A stretch of DNA of 52,346 nucleotides. Source: Acidobacteriaceae bacterium (GTDB lineage: Bacteria; Acidobacteriota; Terriglobia; Terriglobales; Acidobacteriaceae). This document shows, piece by piece, positions 33,144 to 42,530 of the stretch; the first letter of the stretch is position 1; each line of letters starts with the position of its first letter. Where the stretch lies: NCBI GenBank assembly GCA_003134655.1, contig PLBY01000031.1, forward strand, positions 11,984 to 64,329, given 5' to 3'. A model generated the notes under the pieces. The model was not told where the DNA came from and did no database searches. It saw nothing but the letters and a program-made list of their open reading frames with translations. The translations under genes and the position numbers were made by a program.

Positions 33144-36100
33144 ATGGTCCGAATGCCTTTCTCTAGCAAATCAATCCTTGTCTGTGTGGCGCTCGCTGCA
33201 TTGGCGACCGTGCTTCAGGCCCAAAACCCCAGAGGATCTCTGCGCGGGACCGTTCAGGACGTGACCGGGGCCCGCATTCCTGCCGCGCAGATCGCGGTGG
33301 AGTCGGTCGATTCGTCGATGCGGCGCGAGGCCGCGAGCGAAGACCGCGGCGAATTTCGGCTGGATGATCTGCTACCCGGCGCTTATCGCATCACGGTGAA
33401 TGCTGCGGGATTCGCGCCGGCACATGCGGATGTTTCCGTCGCCGTGAGTTCGGTGCGGGAAGTCACGGTCACGCTGAAGGCGGCTGCTCCAGGAGAAACG
33501 GTTTCGGTGCAGGGGCAGAATTCGTCGATCACGACCCAGCCGATTGATCTGGTCAGTGTGGTGCATCAGGGAGTGGTCAGCAGTCAGGACTTGCAGACGC
33601 TTCCGCTCGCGGCGCGCAGCTTTGCCAACATCGCGTACCTGGCTCCGGGGACCGAACCCGTGGAACCTTCCGATCCGACGAAGGCGCGGATTACGGCGGT
33701 TTCTACCGGGGGGAGTTCCGGGCTGAACAATGATCTATCGGTAGATGGCGGGGATAATTCGGACGATTGGATCGGCGGGTTTCTGCAGAACTTTTCGCCG
33801 GATGCGATCCAGGAATTCGCGATGCGGACCGCGAGCGAAGACGCTGACACGGGGGGCACCACGGCGGGGTCGGTGGTCATCACAACCAAGCGCGGGACCA
33901 ACGAGTGGCACGGGAGTGGAGCGTTTTACGAGCGGGCGGCAGCGCTGAATGCGCGCTTCCCGATTGAAAATCCAGCACCGAATCCCAAGCAGCCGTTCTC
34001 GCGGCAGAACTATGTTGCCACGCTCGGCGGGCCCATCGCGCGCGACAAGGTCTGGTTGTTCTCTTCGTTGGAGTACGTGCGCGAGAATGCCAGCATCGCC
34101 TACAGCCCAAACAGCCTCACTGAGTTCAACGCACTGGCGCAACTGGCTTCGGATGGATTGATTCCCGGAGTGCCGTCGATTGCGGTTCCGCCGAATGTGC
34201 CCATTCCGTTTCGCGACTACATTGGATCGGTGCGCTTCGATTGGGCGCAGTCGGCGAAGTCGCAGTGGTTCCTGCGCACGTCGGAAGACAATTATCTGAC
34301 GCACAACAACTTGGTGGCGCAGGCGACGCTGCCCTCGACGGGACTGACCACGCACGATGTTTATTGGAACAACGTGATCAGCAATACCTATAGCTTCAGT
34401 CCAACGTGGCTGGGCACTTTCGTGTTCGATGCCAGCTTGCTGCATCTCACCCAGACGCGCACTTCCACGCTCGGCTTCGCGCTGGCGTTTCCGTTTAGCT
34501 CTACGACGCTGACCGTCTCGGGATTCGAGACGTATGGCGACAACCAGTTCGCCACGCCGATCACGCTGTTTCCATCGCTGCGCGATCAGCAGAAGTATCA
34601 GTTGCGCTACGATGTCGGACACGCGACCGGTGACCATTCGTTCAAGTTCGGAGCGAACTTCATTCACGAACCGGTACTGGGAGGAGCGTTCCCGGGAAAT
34701 CAGGAGACGCTGTACTCGTTTCCCAACGACCCGACTTATTACACGTTGAACGCAACGAACCTCGCCCAGTTCCCTATCGACTATGCGAACGGAGCGGCGA
34801 CCGCTCCAGCCAATAACGGCAGCTTTTCGCAGAGCGTTCAGCGTCTTGGCTTGTACGCGCAGGACTCGTGGAGGCTAACTCGGCATCTGACTTTGGACTA
34901 CGGACTGCGATATCAGACGACCTTCGGCCTGTTCACGGCTTCCGGACACAGCCAGACACTGAATCCCGCGCTAGTGACGTTGCAGGCGCTGCAGATCCCG
35001 CTGGTTCAAGGCGTTCCGCATGACGATCACAAGCAATTCGCACCGCGTCTGGGGATTGCGTATTCTCCCGGCAAGGGTGGCAATACCGTATTTCGCGCCG
35101 GGTTCGGCCTGTACTACAACGACCTCGCGCAGAACGGATGGGCAACGGCGTTCCAAGGGGTGAACTCTACGAACGTCGCCACCGGACCGTGCGCTCTTAC
35201 GGGCACAACCGGGAGCTATTCGCTGACGGGCGCGGGCTGCGTGCAAGGAGGGGCCTCTGCGGCCGGCAATCTTATCGATTCCAACTACAAGACGCCGTAC
35301 GCGATCCACATCACCGGAGGCGTGCAGCATGCGTTCGCGCGCAACTGGACGCTAAGCGCCGACTTTACGCACGAACAGGGCAACCATGGTTATCGCGGCT
35401 ACAATTTCACCAGCGACGTCAATCTGTTCACGCCATCGATACCTGCGTCAGACCCGAACTACGATCTGGATCAGCAAAGCGTCGTGCCCAACCTGAATCT
35501 GTTCAAGTCCGACAATCGGTCGAGCTACAACGCATTGATGTTTGTGGCGCGGGGAAATGTCGACAAACGCTTCAATCTGATCGCGCACTACACGCTCTCG
35601 AGCGCCAAGACATGGGGATGCGTGTTGGGCGAGCTGTTTGACTATGTGAATGGAGTTTGCAATCCGCTGAACCCGTTTGGGCCGGGCGACTACGGGCCTT
35701 CGGGGGAAGATATCCTGAACCGGTTTGTGATCGCAGGGACGATGCACATTCCTGGCGGTTTCGAACTGTCCACGATCACGCAACTCGAGTCTGCACGGCC
35801 GTTCACCATCACGACAGCAGATAGCAGCCAGCGCATCTCTGTGAACGGCAAGCCCACGGCTCTCGACGCGTTTCGTGGCACGCCGTACATTCAGATGGAC
35901 CTGCGGGTGACGCGGCCGTTCAAGTTGGGAGAGCGCTGGGAAGTACTTCCTTTCGCCGAGTTTTTCAATCTCTTTAACCGCAACAATCCCGGCGCGAATT
36001 TTGTGGGTACGATCGGGGCGCTCCCGGTTCCCGCCAGCGACGTTGCGTCGGGCAACGCCACAAACATTTGCCTCGACTTTCCCACCTGCAATCAGCTCCG

Positions 36101-36221
36101 GCCTATCACCAGTTTCAAACAACTGGAGATTCCCGCGGGCGGTCTGGGGGACTTCTTCGGTCCGGGCACGACGGTGGGGATTCCGTTCGCGGCGCAGTTG
36201 GGCGTTAGGGTGAATTTCTAG
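33144..36221 (+). CDS. TonB-dependent receptor with carboxypeptidase-regulatory domain (Oar-like)
   Basis: 1025 residues with a signal peptide ending near LQAQNPRG. Residues ~28-120 form a CarboxypepD_reg-like Ig fold (GSLRGTVQDVTGARIPAAQI). A plug-like domain follows (SVDGGDNSDDWIGGFLQNFS), then a long outer-membrane beta barrel with repeated aromatic strands (YGLRYQTTFGLF, FRAGFGLYYNDLAQ) and the terminal strand AAQLGVRVNF. The layout matches Oar-like receptors numerous in acidobacteria, thought to take up large substrates. No TonB box was identified by eye. The ligand is unknown. Confidence 0.93.
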   Translation: MVRMPFSSKSILVCVALAALATVLQAQNPRGSLRGTVQDVTGARIPAAQIAVESVDSSMRREAASEDRGEFRLDDLLPGAYRITVNAAGFAPAHADVSVAVSSVREVTVTLKAAAPGETVSVQGQNSSITTQPIDLVSVVHQGVVSSQDLQTLPLAARSFANIAYLAPGTEPVEPSDPTKARITAVSTGGSSGLNNDLSVDGGDNSDDWIGGFLQNFSPDAIQEFAMRTASEDADTGGTTAGSVVITTKRGTNEWHGSGAFYERAAALNARFPIENPAPNPKQPFSRQNYVATLGGPIARDKVWLFSSLEYVRENASIAYSPNSLTEFNALAQLASDGLIPGVPSIAVPPNVPIPFRDYIGSVRFDWAQSAKSQWFLRTSEDNYLTHNNLVAQATLPSTGLTTHDVYWNNVISNTYSFSPTWLGTFVFDASLLHLTQTRTSTLGFALAFPFSSTTLTVSGFETYGDNQFATPITLFPSLRDQQKYQLRYDVGHATGDHSFKFGANFIHEPVLGGAFPGNQETLYSFPNDPTYYTLNATNLAQFPIDYANGAATAPANNGSFSQSVQRLGLYAQDSWRLTRHLTLDYGLRYQTTFGLFTASGHSQTLNPALVTLQALQIPLVQGVPHDDHKQFAPRLGIAYSPGKGGNTVFRAGFGLYYNDLAQNGWATAFQGVNSTNVATGPCALTGTTGSYSLTGAGCVQGGASAAGNLIDSNYKTPYAIHITGGVQHAFARNWTLSADFTHEQGNHGYRGYNFTSDVNLFTPSIPASDPNYDLDQQSVVPNLNLFKSDNRSSYNALMFVARGNVDKRFNLIAHYTLSSAKTWGCVLGELFDYVNGVCNPLNPFGPGDYGPSGEDILNRFVIAGTMHIPGGFELSTITQLESARPFTITTADSSQRISVNGKPTALDAFRGTPYIQMDLRVTRPFKLGERWEVLPFAEFFNLFNRNNPGANFVGTIGALPVPASDVASGNATNICLDFPTCNQLRPITSFKQLEIPAGGLGDFFGPGTTVGIPFAAQLGVRVNF

Positions 36222-36242
36222 AACTTCAGAAGAACGAGAGTC

Positions 36243-37193
36243 TTACCTTACCAACCACTCGGTTGCGGTGTGTACGCGGGCCAGTAGTTGGCTGTAGGTA
36301 ACGGCGAATACCGCGACCGTGGCCAGAGCCGCGCCCAGTCCGTACCACGGGGAGGATCTCCGCTGCGATGCCAGACGGTCGTCGCTCCAGGCGATCAGGC
36401 GCTCGACGCGGGCATTCATGACAGACGCGGGGCTGTGAACCAGTGCCGTGGTCAAATCGGAGGGAGGTTCGACCGGTCCGAGGCGCGAAAGTTTGATTAG
36501 GGCTGCGGCCAGATCGAGCGCTTCGCCGGCATTGGAGACTGCGGCATCGTCGGCTGCCATCTCGGTGGCTTCGAGCCAGGCGGTTTCCAGACCGGACATT
36601 CCGGGGAAAGCTACGAAGCGCAGCAGGAGCTTTTTCAGATTGTCGCGGCGCCGGACGTGGGCGACCTCATGATTCAAGGCCGTGTGCAGCTCGCTGGCCG
36701 TGAGCATAGATTCCGCAGCGGCGGACAGCAGGACTCTAGGACGAACGATGCCTGTGGCCGTCATCGCTGGAACAGCTGGGGAAATTCGCAAAACCGGAAT
36801 GTGAGCGCAGGACTCGAGGGGCTGCGCGGCGTTCGTCCACGTCGAGATAGTGCGAGAGGCTCGGCGCATGGCCAGGCCGGCATTCACGACCCCGAATAGA
36901 CCCAACGCAGCGCCGAAGATCCCCAAAGCCAGAGGAATCTCGCCCAAAGGCTCTTCGATGGCCCGCGGCTCGAGCAGCACGAAAGAGGGCACGGTGAAGG
37001 CAGCCGTGATTACGACCGCGGTGGCCAGAGGAAACATTCGCAAGGCGAACAGCAAATCCGCAACTCGTCGAACAGGAAAGCGTGCAACCTGCGACTGGAC
37101 GGTACGCCAGGCGAGGCACACGGCGAGCGAGAGAACGCAGTACACCATCACGAACACGGACAATGAGACGGCGATGCCGCGGGCGGCGAACAT
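36243..37193 (-). CDS. M56 (BlaR1-like) membrane metallopeptidase
   Basis: 316 residues with four hydrophobic helices and the zinc motif HEVAH in ALNHEVAHVRRRDNLKK. EATEMAADDAAVSN supplies the third-ligand Glu downstream. It resembles the membrane protease part of BlaR1/MecR1 but lacks any C-terminal penicillin-binding domain, so the signal it senses is unclear. It overlaps the BlaI-type gene as TGATG and should inactivate that repressor. Confidence 0.92.
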   Translation of the reverse strand: MFAARGIAVSLSVFVMVYCVLSLAVCLAWRTVQSQVARFPVRRVADLLFALRMFPLATAVVITAAFTVPSFVLLEPRAIEEPLGEIPLALGIFGAALGLFGVVNAGLAMRRASRTISTWTNAAQPLESCAHIPVLRISPAVPAMTATGIVRPRVLLSAAAESMLTASELHTALNHEVAHVRRRDNLKKLLLRFVAFPGMSGLETAWLEATEMAADDAAVSNAGEALDLAAALIKLSRLGPVEPPSDLTTALVHSPASVMNARVERLIAWSDDRLASQRRSSPWYGLGAALATVAVFAVTYSQLLARVHTATEWLVR

Positions 37194-37642
37194 CAGGTTT
37201 TGTCCTCGGGCTTGGTTTCGTTCCGGGCTTCGCCAGCGCGCAACTCGCGGCGCTTGGCATCGATGACCTGTCGAAGGTCATCGAGCAACTGCACGTCACG
37301 CTCGGTCAGGATTTCCACCAGATACGAAAGCGGCAGCGACGATGCGGGGCTGGCGTCCAACAATTGCCGGAAGGCCTCGCCAGCGACTTCGCGGTGCAGT
37401 TCTTCGCGGGTGAATCGCGGAGTGTACCGGAAGGCTCGGCCTTCGGCTTCGCGCGACAGCAAATTCTTTTTGAAGAGACGGTCGAGGGTGGTCATCACCG
37501 TCGTATAGGCGAGATCCTGACAGGTACCGTCGACGAGGTCACGGACGGTCGCATTTCCGCGCTGCCATAGGGCTTCGAGCAGACGCTCCTCCAAGGGGCC
37601 CAGTTGGGAGGAAGATGCGCGGAAGTGGAAGATGCGTTTCAT
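37193..37642 (-). CDS. BlaI/MecI/CopY family repressor
   Basis: 149 residues from ATG 37642; an upstream extension has no pilot motif and runs into repeat DNA. LGPLEERLLEALWQRGNATV and YTTVMTTLDRLFKKNLLSRE form the typical BlaI winged helix; the cleavage region usually lies near the NLLSRE segment. It is the first gene of a pair with the M56 peptidase. The targets are probably its own operon and others not visible here. Confidence 0.93.
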   Translation of the reverse strand: MKRIFHFRASSSQLGPLEERLLEALWQRGNATVRDLVDGTCQDLAYTTVMTTLDRLFKKNLLSREAEGRAFRYTPRFTREELHREVAGEAFRQLLDASPASSLPLSYLVEILTERDVQLLDDLRQVIDAKRRELRAGEARNETKPEDKT

Positions 37643-37733
37643 GCCTGCCAAGTCGAGGGTGAATTTTATCCCAGGCGGAGGGCTCGCGCCACAATCGTTT
37701 TTGGCGGCAGGTCTGTCGGGCTCGCACTCGACG

Positions 37734-37759
37734 GACAGCCGAAGGCGGCTGTCACTACA
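37734..37759. repeat. GC-palindromic repeat upstream of BlaI-type gene
   Basis: GACAGCCG-aagg-CGGCTGTC (37734-37753), perfect 8-bp stem, followed by ACTACA. Its arms match the first hairpin at 9658-9679 (GACAGCCG / CGGCTGT). Confidence 0.65.
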
Positions 37760-37777
37760 TGACCCGGTGGTCAGGAA

Positions 37778-37854
37778 TGGTGGCCCCGGAGGGGCTCGAA
37801 CCCCCAACCCTCAGTTCCGAAGACTGATGCTCTATCCAATTGAGCTACAGGGCC
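37778..37854 (-). tRNA. tRNA-Arg (anticodon TCG)
   Basis: 77 nt with encoded CCA. The acceptor stem GGCCCTG pairs with CGGGGCC (one G-T pair); D-loop, TTCGAGC T-loop and anticodon stem TCAGT-CTTCGGA-ACTGA are present, and the anticodon in the 7-base loop is TCG, reading CGA. It lies 81 bp after tRNA-His on the same strand, probably in one transcript. Confidence 0.97.
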
Positions 37855-37935
37855 GTGATTTCGGTGACGGGAACGGGTCGCCACGCCGGACGGGCTGCCA
37901 CGTGGGACAGCCGTCGGGCGGGTCTTACCAAAATC

Positions 37936-38012
37936 TGGGGTGGGAAACGGGAATCGAACCCGCAACCGTCGGAGCCACAGTCCGGTGCTCTACCAGTTGA
38001 GCTATTCCCACC
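37936..38012 (-). tRNA. tRNA-His (anticodon GTG)
   Basis: 77 nt with encoded CCA. The 5' end has the extra G-1 opposite C73 that marks tRNA-His (GGTGGGAA pairs with TTCCCACC). The anticodon loop CTGTGGC gives GTG. T-loop TTCGATT is standard. Confidence 0.97.
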
Positions 38013-38022
38013 ACTCCTCATG

Positions 38023-38052
38023 ATTATAGCAACTGCGGTACGGGGATGTTAG
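38023..38052 (-). promoter_or_regulatory. Promoter of the tRNA-His/tRNA-Arg unit
   Basis: On the minus strand, CTAACA (complement of 38047-38052) is followed after 18 bp by a perfect TATAAT (complement of 38023-38028), ten bases before the tRNA-His 5' end. Confidence 0.65.
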
Positions 38053-38149
38053 AGGTTAGCTGGAGCGCGTACGGAAAGCAGTGATGAGATTTGAGAAGGG
38101 CCACGAGAAATATATATCTGGGGGGGGAGGGGCCGATTATGGGTGCGCT

Positions 38150-38190
38150 GGGCTTCGCCCTCGCTTGGACCGCGGCCGTCCCCACATGTG
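38150..38190. repeat. GC-palindromic repeat, reverse-orientation copy
   Basis: GGGC-ttc-GCCC (38150-38160), then GGAC-cgcggcc-GTCC (38167-38181) and CCACATGTG. Its reverse complement begins CACATGTGGGGACGGCCGC, matching the start of the copy at 9651. It lies immediately past the stop of the dehydrogenase-like gene. Confidence 0.7.
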
Positions 38191-38198
38191 TTGTGAGC

Positions 38199-39467
38199 TT
38201 ATCCGCGGCCTACGCCTACGTATTCGAATCCCAGGGCTCGCAGGCGAGTAGAGTCCAGCAGGTTCTTAGTATCGACGATTACAGGCTTCTTCAGGAGGTG
38301 CTTGATGCGGTCGAAATCAAGAGCGCGAAACTCCGGCCAGCCGGTGCCCACGACCAGCGCATCGGAACCTTCCGCGGCGGCATAGGCGGAGTCGCAATAA
38401 CGCACCGTGCTGTTGAGGCGCGTCTTGGCTTCGGGAATGGCGACGGGATCATAGGCCCGCACATGCGCGCCTTTCGAAACCAGGCTTTCGGCCAAGCGCA
38501 CGGACGAAGATCCCGCGATGGAGTTGGTGTTGGGCTTGAAGGCCAGTCCCAAAATGCCGACTTCTTTGTTCTCGACGGAATTCAGGACGACAGCGATTTT
38601 TTCGACCAGGCGATCGGCGAGGTAATGGTTCACGTCGCGCGCGGCGCTGAGCACTTTGAGCGGCACGCCATGCGCCTGGGCCAGTTCCGCGAGAGAGTCC
38701 ATGTCGGACTCAGCGAAGACGCCGCCCATGCCCGCTCCGGGCTGCAGACAACGGGGAGCAATTTTCTTGTCGAGACCGAGCGCAAGAGCGAGATTCACGG
38801 CGTCGGCGTTGACGCGCTCGCAGAGTGCGGCAACTTCGTTGATGAAGGAGATCTTGGTGGCCACGAAAGCGGTGGCGGCCTCGCGAACGAGTTCTGCGGT
38901 CGCTTGGTTGGTCACAATCACCGGGACGCCGCGCATGACCAGAGGATGAAAAATCTGCTTCAGCATCTGGACGGCTTCGCTGGAAGTCGATCCCAGGATC
39001 AGGCGGTCGGGCCAGTTGAAGTCTTCGACGGCGCAGCCATCGGTGAAGAACATCGGCTGTGACACGATGGTGGCCTGCAGGCCCGCGTCTTTGATGCTCT
39101 TTTCCAGAGCGTTGGCGGTGCCTACGGGAGCCGGAGTCACGATCGTTAGAATCGGAGGCTTCGCAGCGAGTCTGGCGATGCGCATGGCGATGTCGGCCAG
39201 GCCCTCGGCCTTGTCTTCGGCCAGGAAAATCACTTGGGTCTTGCGGGCAAAGGATTCGATGTCGGTGGAGTAGGCCAGCCGGCCGGCACGCACGTTGCGG
39301 CGAATGATCTCTTTCAGGTTCTTCTCGAAGAACGGAATGTTGCCCTGGGCCATCTCGACCATACGGGAGCGGTCAGGATGACAGCAAGAGACTGGAGTGC
39401 CAAAATCCGCCAGGCAGGCCGAAATCACCGTTCCCAGGTACCCCGAACCGTAAACTCCGATCTGCAT
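38199..39467 (-). CDS. UDP-glucose/GDP-mannose dehydrogenase relative lacking the catalytic Cys
   Basis: 422 residues with the full UDP-sugar dehydrogenase fold: MQIGVYGSGYLGTVISACLA (NAD site), VATKISFINEVAALCERVNA (residues 202-221, Lys205 kept) and LGLAFKPNTNSIAGSSSVR (UDP-binding domain). The catalytic segment is altered. Against GIGFGGSCFPKD of TuaD it reads GAGMGGVFAESD (244-255), so the Cys is Phe251 and the Lys is Ser254. The NPEFLREG segment is QPMFFTDG (Met139 replaces Glu), and the VGTP loop is lost. UDP-glucose oxidation by the usual thiohemiacetal route looks impossible. It may be a regulator, a one-step dehydrogenase or a binding protein. It is monocistronic. Confidence 0.88.
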   Translation of the reverse strand: MQIGVYGSGYLGTVISACLADFGTPVSCCHPDRSRMVEMAQGNIPFFEKNLKEIIRRNVRAGRLAYSTDIESFARKTQVIFLAEDKAEGLADIAMRIARLAAKPPILTIVTPAPVGTANALEKSIKDAGLQATIVSQPMFFTDGCAVEDFNWPDRLILGSTSSEAVQMLKQIFHPLVMRGVPVIVTNQATAELVREAATAFVATKISFINEVAALCERVNADAVNLALALGLDKKIAPRCLQPGAGMGGVFAESDMDSLAELAQAHGVPLKVLSAARDVNHYLADRLVEKIAVVLNSVENKEVGILGLAFKPNTNSIAGSSSVRLAESLVSKGAHVRAYDPVAIPEAKTRLNSTVRYCDSAYAAAEGSDALVVGTGWPEFRALDFDRIKHLLKKPVIVDTKNLLDSTRLRALGFEYVGVGRG

Positions 39468-39658
39468 GTGCTCTCCCTGTTTCGAACCGGAAACCCGCGT
39501 CAGAAGTGGCCTTTGATCGAGATCGCCGGATACTTGCCCTACTCTTTATCTACAGCCATGGGCGCGGGTTTTCAACGCACGGGAGGGAGATGTACCTAGG
39601 GCCACGTGCGCGCGACGAGAGTAACTGGATCAGGTAACAGGGTGGGGATTACGAGCGA

Positions 39659-40216
39659 CTATCGCGAAACCAGAGTACGGCCGAGGACCACGGAGGCCAG
39701 ATCGACCCAGCAGTTGAGAGCACCGTCGCGGATGTCTTCGCGCACAAAGGTGAGCCTTTCCAGCAGGATACGCCGGCTTCCCGAGTAGTGGGACCAGCGC
39801 TCGCGAGCCATCTGAAAGGCCGCCTGGGCGGGCGGTTCGGCGCTCATCTTGACGATCGTGAGGTGCGGAATGTAGGGCCACTCTTCCTTGAAGGCCAGAG
39901 CTTCGGTATTCAGCTTGCTATGCAATTCGCTCATGTGGGCAGCACCAGAGTCCACGCGGATATACACCGTGGGGGTGACTGGGATGAAGGTCTCGACATC
40001 GCCCAGGGTCACTTCGAAGGGCTCCTCGTTACCACAGATTCGCTCCAGGACTTGGACGGCCGAGTCCTCGGAACCCTGTAAAGGACGAGGGGGCAGGATG
40101 GTCAGGTGCGCCGCCAGGTGGGGAAGATCGGGGTGCAACTCGCGCCGGAGGTTCTCCACGAACTCTCCTGCGGGATTTTTGAGATACGCCACCAGCGCGT
40201 AACGGGGCTTCTGCAT
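39659..40216 (-). CDS. 2'-5' RNA ligase / phosphoesterase superfamily protein
   Basis: 185 residues with the two H-x-T-x motifs of the 2H phosphoesterase superfamily: HLTI at 37-40 and a second HLTI in YIPHLTIVKM. Their spacing (~80 residues) is typical. Members hydrolyse cyclic phosphodiester bonds or ligate RNA halves; the substrate cannot be told. It lies between the dehydrogenase-like gene and tRNA-Pro, on the minus strand. Confidence 0.88.
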   Translation of the reverse strand: MQKPRYALVAYLKNPAGEFVENLRRELHPDLPHLAAHLTILPPRPLQGSEDSAVQVLERICGNEEPFEVTLGDVETFIPVTPTVYIRVDSGAAHMSELHSKLNTEALAFKEEWPYIPHLTIVKMSAEPPAQAAFQMARERWSHYSGSRRILLERLTFVREDIRDGALNCWVDLASVVLGRTLVSR

Positions 40217-40349
40217 ACTGGACGAAAATTATACGCTGTCGAGGCCCAGGCACGGCCTGAATCGAGGCGAGTCGCACAACTTGCCCAGCCGCGGCGAATG
40301 AGAACGATTCCGGTAAGGTCGGAGGCGAAGGGTACCCCGTGATCTCATT

Positions 40350-40355
40350 TATAAT
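40350..40355 (+). promoter_or_regulatory. -10 element of tRNA-Pro
   Basis: A perfect TATAAT lies eight bases before the tRNA-Pro 5' end (40364), so transcription would begin almost at the mature 5' end. No clear -35 is visible. Confidence 0.5.
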
Positions 40356-40363
40356 TGAGATGT

Positions 40364-40440
40364 CGGGGCGTAGCGCAGCCTGGTAGCGCACCTGCCTTGG
40401 GCGCAGGGGGTCCGCGGTTCAAATCCGCGCGCCCCGACCA
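40364..40440 (+). tRNA. tRNA-Pro (anticodon TGG)
   Basis: 77 nt with encoded CCA. The acceptor CGGGGCG pairs with CGCCCCG; anticodon stem-loop CCTGC-CTTGGGC-GCAGG gives TGG; T-arm GCGGTTCAAATCCGC is intact. It lies 192 bp upstream of rpoD in the same direction, with no evident terminator between. Confidence 0.97.
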
Positions 40441-40632
40441 GTACCACCCCTCTGCACCAACAAACCCTGGATTGCCCACGGAAGAGCGTGATTTTTTCGA
40501 GAATAGGAATGCTGCGACAGCTGTGCTAGCATCAAGGAAGGGCTTGATTTCCGCGCTTTCGATTGAACTTGCCACTGTAGATTTAGCCAGGTTCCCTTCT
40601 CTCTATACAGAGGCACCGAAGAGGCATTCCAC

Positions 40633-42309
40633 TTGGCGATAGATGGGACGAAGAACCGACCGATGCTGATGAACCGAAAAACAGAAGTAGTCGACGAAGA
40701 GGTAGCCGATTTGTTGCCGCACGATGCGAATTCCCCGCAGGACGTGGACGATTTGCTGGGATCCATTGGCACGCGCGGCCTGGATGTAGTGGAAGGCGAG
40801 CCGAATTCGCCGTTCGCCACCCTGGAACAGAAACTGGCGCAGGATACCGAGGAAGTCGAACTCGACTTGACGCCGGGCGCGCCGGATTCGGCCAGCGACC
40901 CGGTGCGGGTTTACCTGCGCGAAATGGGCGCCTCGCCGCTGCTCACCCGCGAAGAGGAAGTGGAGATTGCCAAGCGCATCGAGCGCGGACAACTCACCGC
41001 GCTGAAAGCTCTCTCGCGCTCGCCGATTGTCATCCAGCAGGTTCTGGCTCTGGGCGAGGATTTGAAGGGTGGACTGCGCTCGATTAAAGAGATGGTTGTC
41101 TTCGACGAGGAAGAGATTACGGATGAGATCTTGCAGAATCGCGTCGACGACATTACGGGCCGCATCGACAAGCTGAACAAGCATTACAAGACGGCGAACC
41201 GGCTAGCCGAAAAGCTGGCGACGATCCCGGCGAAAAAGAAACCTCGCGAATACCGCCGCTGCCGTGGGCAGTTGGGCCGCGAGATGGTGCGGATTTCGCT
41301 CATCATCCGGAATCTGGGGTTGAACCATGCGGAACGCAAGCGGCTGATCGAGCGGGTGAATAAGACCATCGAACTCATGCGCGTGCTGGATCGCGAACTG
41401 GTGAGCCTGGAAGCGAAGATTTCGGGTACGCGCAGTGAAGAACTCAAGAAGAACTACCGCGCCGCGCAGCGGCAGCATCGCGTCGAGATCAAACGGCTCG
41501 AGGACGAGGCCGGAATGACATTTCCCGACCTGCAGCGCACGCAGCGCAAAATGATCCAGGGCGACATGAACGCCGAGCAGGCCAAGCGCGAACTCATTGA
41601 AGCCAACCTGCGCCTGGTGGTCTCGATCGCCAAGAAGTATGGGAATCGCGGGCTGCAGTTCCTGGACCTGATCCAGGAAGGCAACGTCGGCCTGATGAAG
41701 GCGGTCGACAAGTTCGAATACCGGCGCGGCTACAAATTTTCGACGTATGCGACGTGGTGGATTCGACAGGCCATCAGCCGGGCCATTGCGGACCAGGCAC
41801 GCACGATCCGGCTGCCCGTACACATGATCGAAGTGGTGAACAAACTGATTCGCACTTCGCGGCAACTGGTACAGGCGTCAGGGCACGAGCCGACTTCGGC
41901 CGAGATTGCCAAGCAGATGGACATCCCCGAGGCGATGGTGCGCAAGGTGAAGAAAATCATGCGCGTGCCGATCTCGCTGGAGACGCCCATCGGCGAAGAG
42001 GGAGATTCGCATCTCGGCGACTTGATCGAGGATCGCACCAAGATGTCTCCCGCTGAAGCCGTGCTGAACGTGAATCTGAAGGAACGCACCGCTCATGTGC
42101 TACGCACCTTGAGTCCGCGGGAAGAGAAGATTATCCGGATGCGTTTTGGAATGGATGATGGCTCGGAGCACACGCTGGAGGAAGTCGGCCAATCATTCGA
42201 CGTCACGCGCGAGCGCATTCGCCAGATTGAAGCGAAAGCCCTGCGCAAGCTGCGTCATCCCTCGCGCTCTGGCAAGCTCCGGTCGCTGCTCGACGACGTT
42301 CAGGAATAA
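40633..42309 (+). CDS. rpoD: Primary RNA polymerase sigma factor RpoD
   Basis: 558 residues from TTG 40633; ATG 40663 is an alternative start. Region 1.2 begins at [21 protein letters not shown] non-conserved segment of ~200 residues follows. Regions 2.1-2.4 are intact ([40 protein letters not shown]), then region 3 ([15 protein letters not shown]) and region 4 with [20 protein letters not shown] and [20 protein letters not shown]. This is the housekeeping sigma factor. The gene may be read partly from the tRNA-Pro promoter. Confidence 0.97.
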   Translation: MAIDGTKNRPMLMNRKTEVVDEEVADLLPHDANSPQDVDDLLGSIGTRGLDVVEGEPNSPFATLEQKLAQDTEEVELDLTPGAPDSASDPVRVYLREMGASPLLTREEEVEIAKRIERGQLTALKALSRSPIVIQQVLALGEDLKGGLRSIKEMVVFDEEEITDEILQNRVDDITGRIDKLNKHYKTANRLAEKLATIPAKKKPREYRRCRGQLGREMVRISLIIRNLGLNHAERKRLIERVNKTIELMRVLDRELVSLEAKISGTRSEELKKNYRAAQRQHRVEIKRLEDEAGMTFPDLQRTQRKMIQGDMNAEQAKRELIEANLRLVVSIAKKYGNRGLQFLDLIQEGNVGLMKAVDKFEYRRGYKFSTYATWWIRQAISRAIADQARTIRLPVHMIEVVNKLIRTSRQLVQASGHEPTSAEIAKQMDIPEAMVRKVKKIMRVPISLETPIGEEGDSHLGDLIEDRTKMSPAEAVLNVNLKERTAHVLRTLSPREEKIIRMRFGMDDGSEHTLEEVGQSFDVTRERIRQIEAKALRKLRHPSRSGKLRSLLDDVQE

Positions 42310-42374
42310 TTCAACGGACGATCGGTTGGTAGAACCTGGCGGGGCAATTTCAAGGTGTCGCGATATCAGGAACG

Positions 42375-42530
42375 CTAGGCCGCATTCGCGACATGCGCAT
42401 CCGGCAAATCAAACTCTTCGCCGCAGTCGAAACAGACCTTGTACGTCCGGCCTTTGATGGTGAACACGCGGCTCATGTGACGGTGGCGACAGCCGAACGC
42501 GAACTGGAAGATCCAACGCAGAGGGTTCAT
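42375..42530 (-). CDS. Small zinc-binding protein (51 residues)
   Basis: ATG 42530 is preceded by GAGGAGA nine bases upstream. The protein starts MNPLRWIFQFAFGCRHRHMS and ends with KVCFDCGEEFDLPDAHVANA. Cys14-x-His16-x-His18 and Cys33-x2-Cys36 could bind one zinc. The codon pattern is clean and the product resembles small zinc-ribbon proteins of acidobacteria, but I cannot name a family. It is convergent with rpoD, 65 bp away. Confidence 0.75.
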   Translation of the reverse strand: MNPLRWIFQFAFGCRHRHMSRVFTIKGRTYKVCFDCGEEFDLPDAHVANAA

